Shown here: positions 37,359-38,068 of the stretch, in pieces
Numbering within the stretch: the first letter of the stretch is position 1
Layout: every line of letters begins with the position of its first letter
NCBI GenBank assembly: GCA_004519485.1
Contig: CP038137.1
Span: 1 to 38,068 of the forward strand
Length of the DNA: 38,068 nucleotides
From: Nannochloropsis oceanica
Lineage: Eukaryota; Sar; Eustigmatophyceae; Eustigmatales; Monodopsidaceae
Reading direction: 5' to 3'
Made by a program: the position numbers and the translations under genes
Notes under the pieces: generated by a model
What the model was told of the DNA's origin: nothing
Databases searched by the model: none
What the model saw: only the letters and a program-made list of their open reading frames with translations

Positions 37359-37445
37359 TGGAAGGGATGGGATTCGAACCCATGATACAGGAAAATGTAT
37401 GTTGATTTAGCAAACCAATGCTTTAGGCCACTCAGCCACCTTTCC
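37359..37445 (-). tRNA. trnS(gcu): tRNA-Ser(GCU)
   Basis: Class II tRNA, anticodon stem TTGGT/ATCAA, loop TTGCTAA (GCU), variable arm of about 20 bases (ATACA...TGTAT hairpin). Acceptor GGAAAGG/CCCTTCC has one A-C mismatch. It reads AGU and AGC only, so it cannot serve UCN codons. Confidence 0.93.
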
Positions 37446-37446
37446 T

Positions 37447-37468
37447 AGAAATTTCATTTGAAATTTCT
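37447..37468. repeat. perfect inverted repeat between trnS(gcu) and trnM
   Basis: AGAAATTTCA, two bases, TGAAATTTCT: a 10-bp stem in the 27-base gap between two tRNAs. Confidence 0.55.
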
Positions 37469-37472
37469 GTTT

Positions 37473-37546
37473 TGACGAGAGAGGGATTTGAACCCCCGGC
37501 ATTCGGATTATGATTCCGACGTTCTAACCAACTGAACTATCTTGTC
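37473..37546 (-). tRNA. trnM(cau): elongator tRNA-Met(CAU)
   Basis: Acceptor GACAAGA/TCTCGTC, anticodon stem TCGGA/TCCGA, loop ATCATAA (CAU), T stem GGGGG/CCCTC. Its body differs from the initiator at 268 and the tRNA-Ile(CAU) at 383, leaving elongator Met by exclusion. Confidence 0.87.
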
Positions 37547-37573
37547 ATTAACATAATTAAATTTGATGATTTT

Positions 37574-37647
37574 TCGGGATGGTGGGATTCGAACACACGA
37601 CTTTCTGTTCCCAAAACAGATGCGCTACCAGGCTGCGCCACATCCCG
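37574..37647 (-). tRNA. trnP(ugg): tRNA-Pro(UGG)
   Basis: Perfect acceptor CGGGATG/CATCCCG, anticodon stem TCTGT/ACAGA, loop TTTGGGA (UGG). The T stem GTGTG/CCCAC has one mismatch. Confidence 0.94.
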
Positions 37648-37679
37648 CAAGTTAAAATATTAATGATTTTAATCAAACT

Positions 37680-37752
37680 CAGGAAGAGAGGGACTTGAAC
37701 CCACAACCATTGGCTTTGGAGACCATTATTCTACCAATTGAACTATCTTCCT
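37680..37752 (-). tRNA. trnW(cca): tRNA-Trp(CCA)
   Basis: Acceptor AGGAAGA/TCTTCCT, anticodon loop CTCCAAA (CCA), discriminator G as expected. With only CCA as the tryptophan anticodon, UGA is not expected to code for Trp. Confidence 0.95.
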
Positions 37753-37753
37753 T

Positions 37754-37825
37754 CTCCTTAGGTTGGGATTGAACCAACGACCTAATGGTTAACAGCCATC
37801 CGCTCTGCCACTGAGCTACTAAAGA
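37754..37825 (-). tRNA. trnN(guu): tRNA-Asn(GUU)
   Basis: Acceptor TCTTTAG/CTAAGGA, anticodon stem ATGG/CCAT, loop CTGTTAA (GUU), discriminator G. Only one base separates it from trnW. Confidence 0.94.
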
Positions 37826-37837
37826 TTAAAAATAAAA

Positions 37838-37909
37838 TGTCCCTTACGGGATTTGAACCCGTGTTGTTGCCGTGAAAGGGCAATGTCCTAACCCCTAGAC
37901 GAAAGGGAC
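37838..37909 (-). tRNA. trnE(uuc): tRNA-Glu(UUC)
   Basis: Perfect acceptor GTCCCTT/AAGGGAC, D arm GTCTAGGGGTTAGGAC, anticodon stem TTGCC/GGCAA, loop CTTTCAC (UUC). Confidence 0.95.
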
Positions 37910-37945
37910 GTTTTTTTTTAACTAATATTTTAAATAAATTTAATA

Positions 37946-38018
37946 TGAAGAATAACGGGCTTGAACCGCTAACTTTCTCGTTGTAAGCGAGACACTCTAC
38001 CAATTGAGTTAATCCTTC
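37946..38018 (-). tRNA. trnV(uac): tRNA-Val(UAC)
   Basis: Acceptor GAAGGAT/ATTCTTC (one G-U pair), anticodon stem TCTCG/CGAGA, loop CTTACAA (UAC), discriminator A. Confidence 0.94.
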
Positions 38019-38041
38019 CTAAAATCGAAAAGTTTTATTTT

Positions 38042-38068
38042 AGGATGAAGAGGGATTCGAACCCCCGG
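38042..38068 (-). tRNA. trnS: tRNA-Ser-like, 3' part (T arm and acceptor strand)
   Basis: This is the 3' part of the tRNA that begins at 58. It holds the T stem and loop (GGGGG, TTCGAAT, CCCTC) and the acceptor strand TTCATCC, which pairs perfectly with 52-58. The fit across the two window ends shows the sequence is circular and was opened inside this gene. Confidence 0.8.

Overview
The window is a mitochondrial genome, very probably complete. It is AT-rich and tightly packed, with no introns and the standard genetic code. The two ends join inside one tRNA gene: bases 38042-38068 followed by 1-58 fold as a single class II tRNA. The molecule is therefore best read as a 38,068-bp circle cut open in that gene. 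Apart from tatC, every gene lies on the minus strand.

The gene set points to a stramenopile alga, most likely a eustigmatophyte (relatives of Nannochloropsis and Monodopsis). Two features support this from established knowledge of the group: a mitochondrial atp1, and a nad11 holding only the C-terminal half of the protein. One gene (orf228) ends in UGA. UGA stops are reported lost in Nannochloropsis and Trachydiscus mitochondria, so another eustigmatophyte lineage may be the source, but this is weak evidence.

Layout from low to high coordinates (transcription runs the other way): five tRNAs and atp8 (1-955); rnl (about 985-3620); trnR, trnG and trnD with a control-like motif (3633-4235); rps3, rps19, rpl2 and nad9 (4278-7271); nad3, cox3, cob, tatA, rpl5, rpl14, orf51 and nad5 (7289-13108); a split rps4, a 5S rRNA, rps2, rpl6 and rps8 (13148-16571); nad4, rps11 and rps10 (16674-19237); plus-strand tatC (19275-19991); nad1, atp6, nad2, atp1, cox1 and nad7 with tRNAs (19982-28338); rns (about 28388-29885); a 490-bp control-like spacer; cox2, rps7, nad11, rps12, nad4L, nad6, rpl16, rps13, atp9, rps14 and orf228 (30374-37227); then eight tRNAs and the cut tRNA.

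The genes serve respiration (complex I: nad1-7, 4L, 9, 11; complex III: cob; complex IV: cox1-3; ATP synthase: atp1, 6, 8, 9), the mitochondrial ribosome (three rRNAs, 15 or more proteins), twin-arginine protein export (tatA, tatC) and decoding (26 tRNAs; no trnT).

Four things stand out. (1) The cut tRNA is a tRNA-Ser of the UCN type whose anticodon reads UUA instead of UGA, and no other tRNA for UCN codons is visible. (2) rps3, rpl2 and nad9 carry a dense cluster of single-base indels confined to about 4.3-6.95 kb, while the other coding DNA is clean. (3) rps4 appears split by an in-frame UAG into two open frames. (4) A motif of about 25 bases occurs four times in the same orientation, upstream of rnl, nad4 and rns.
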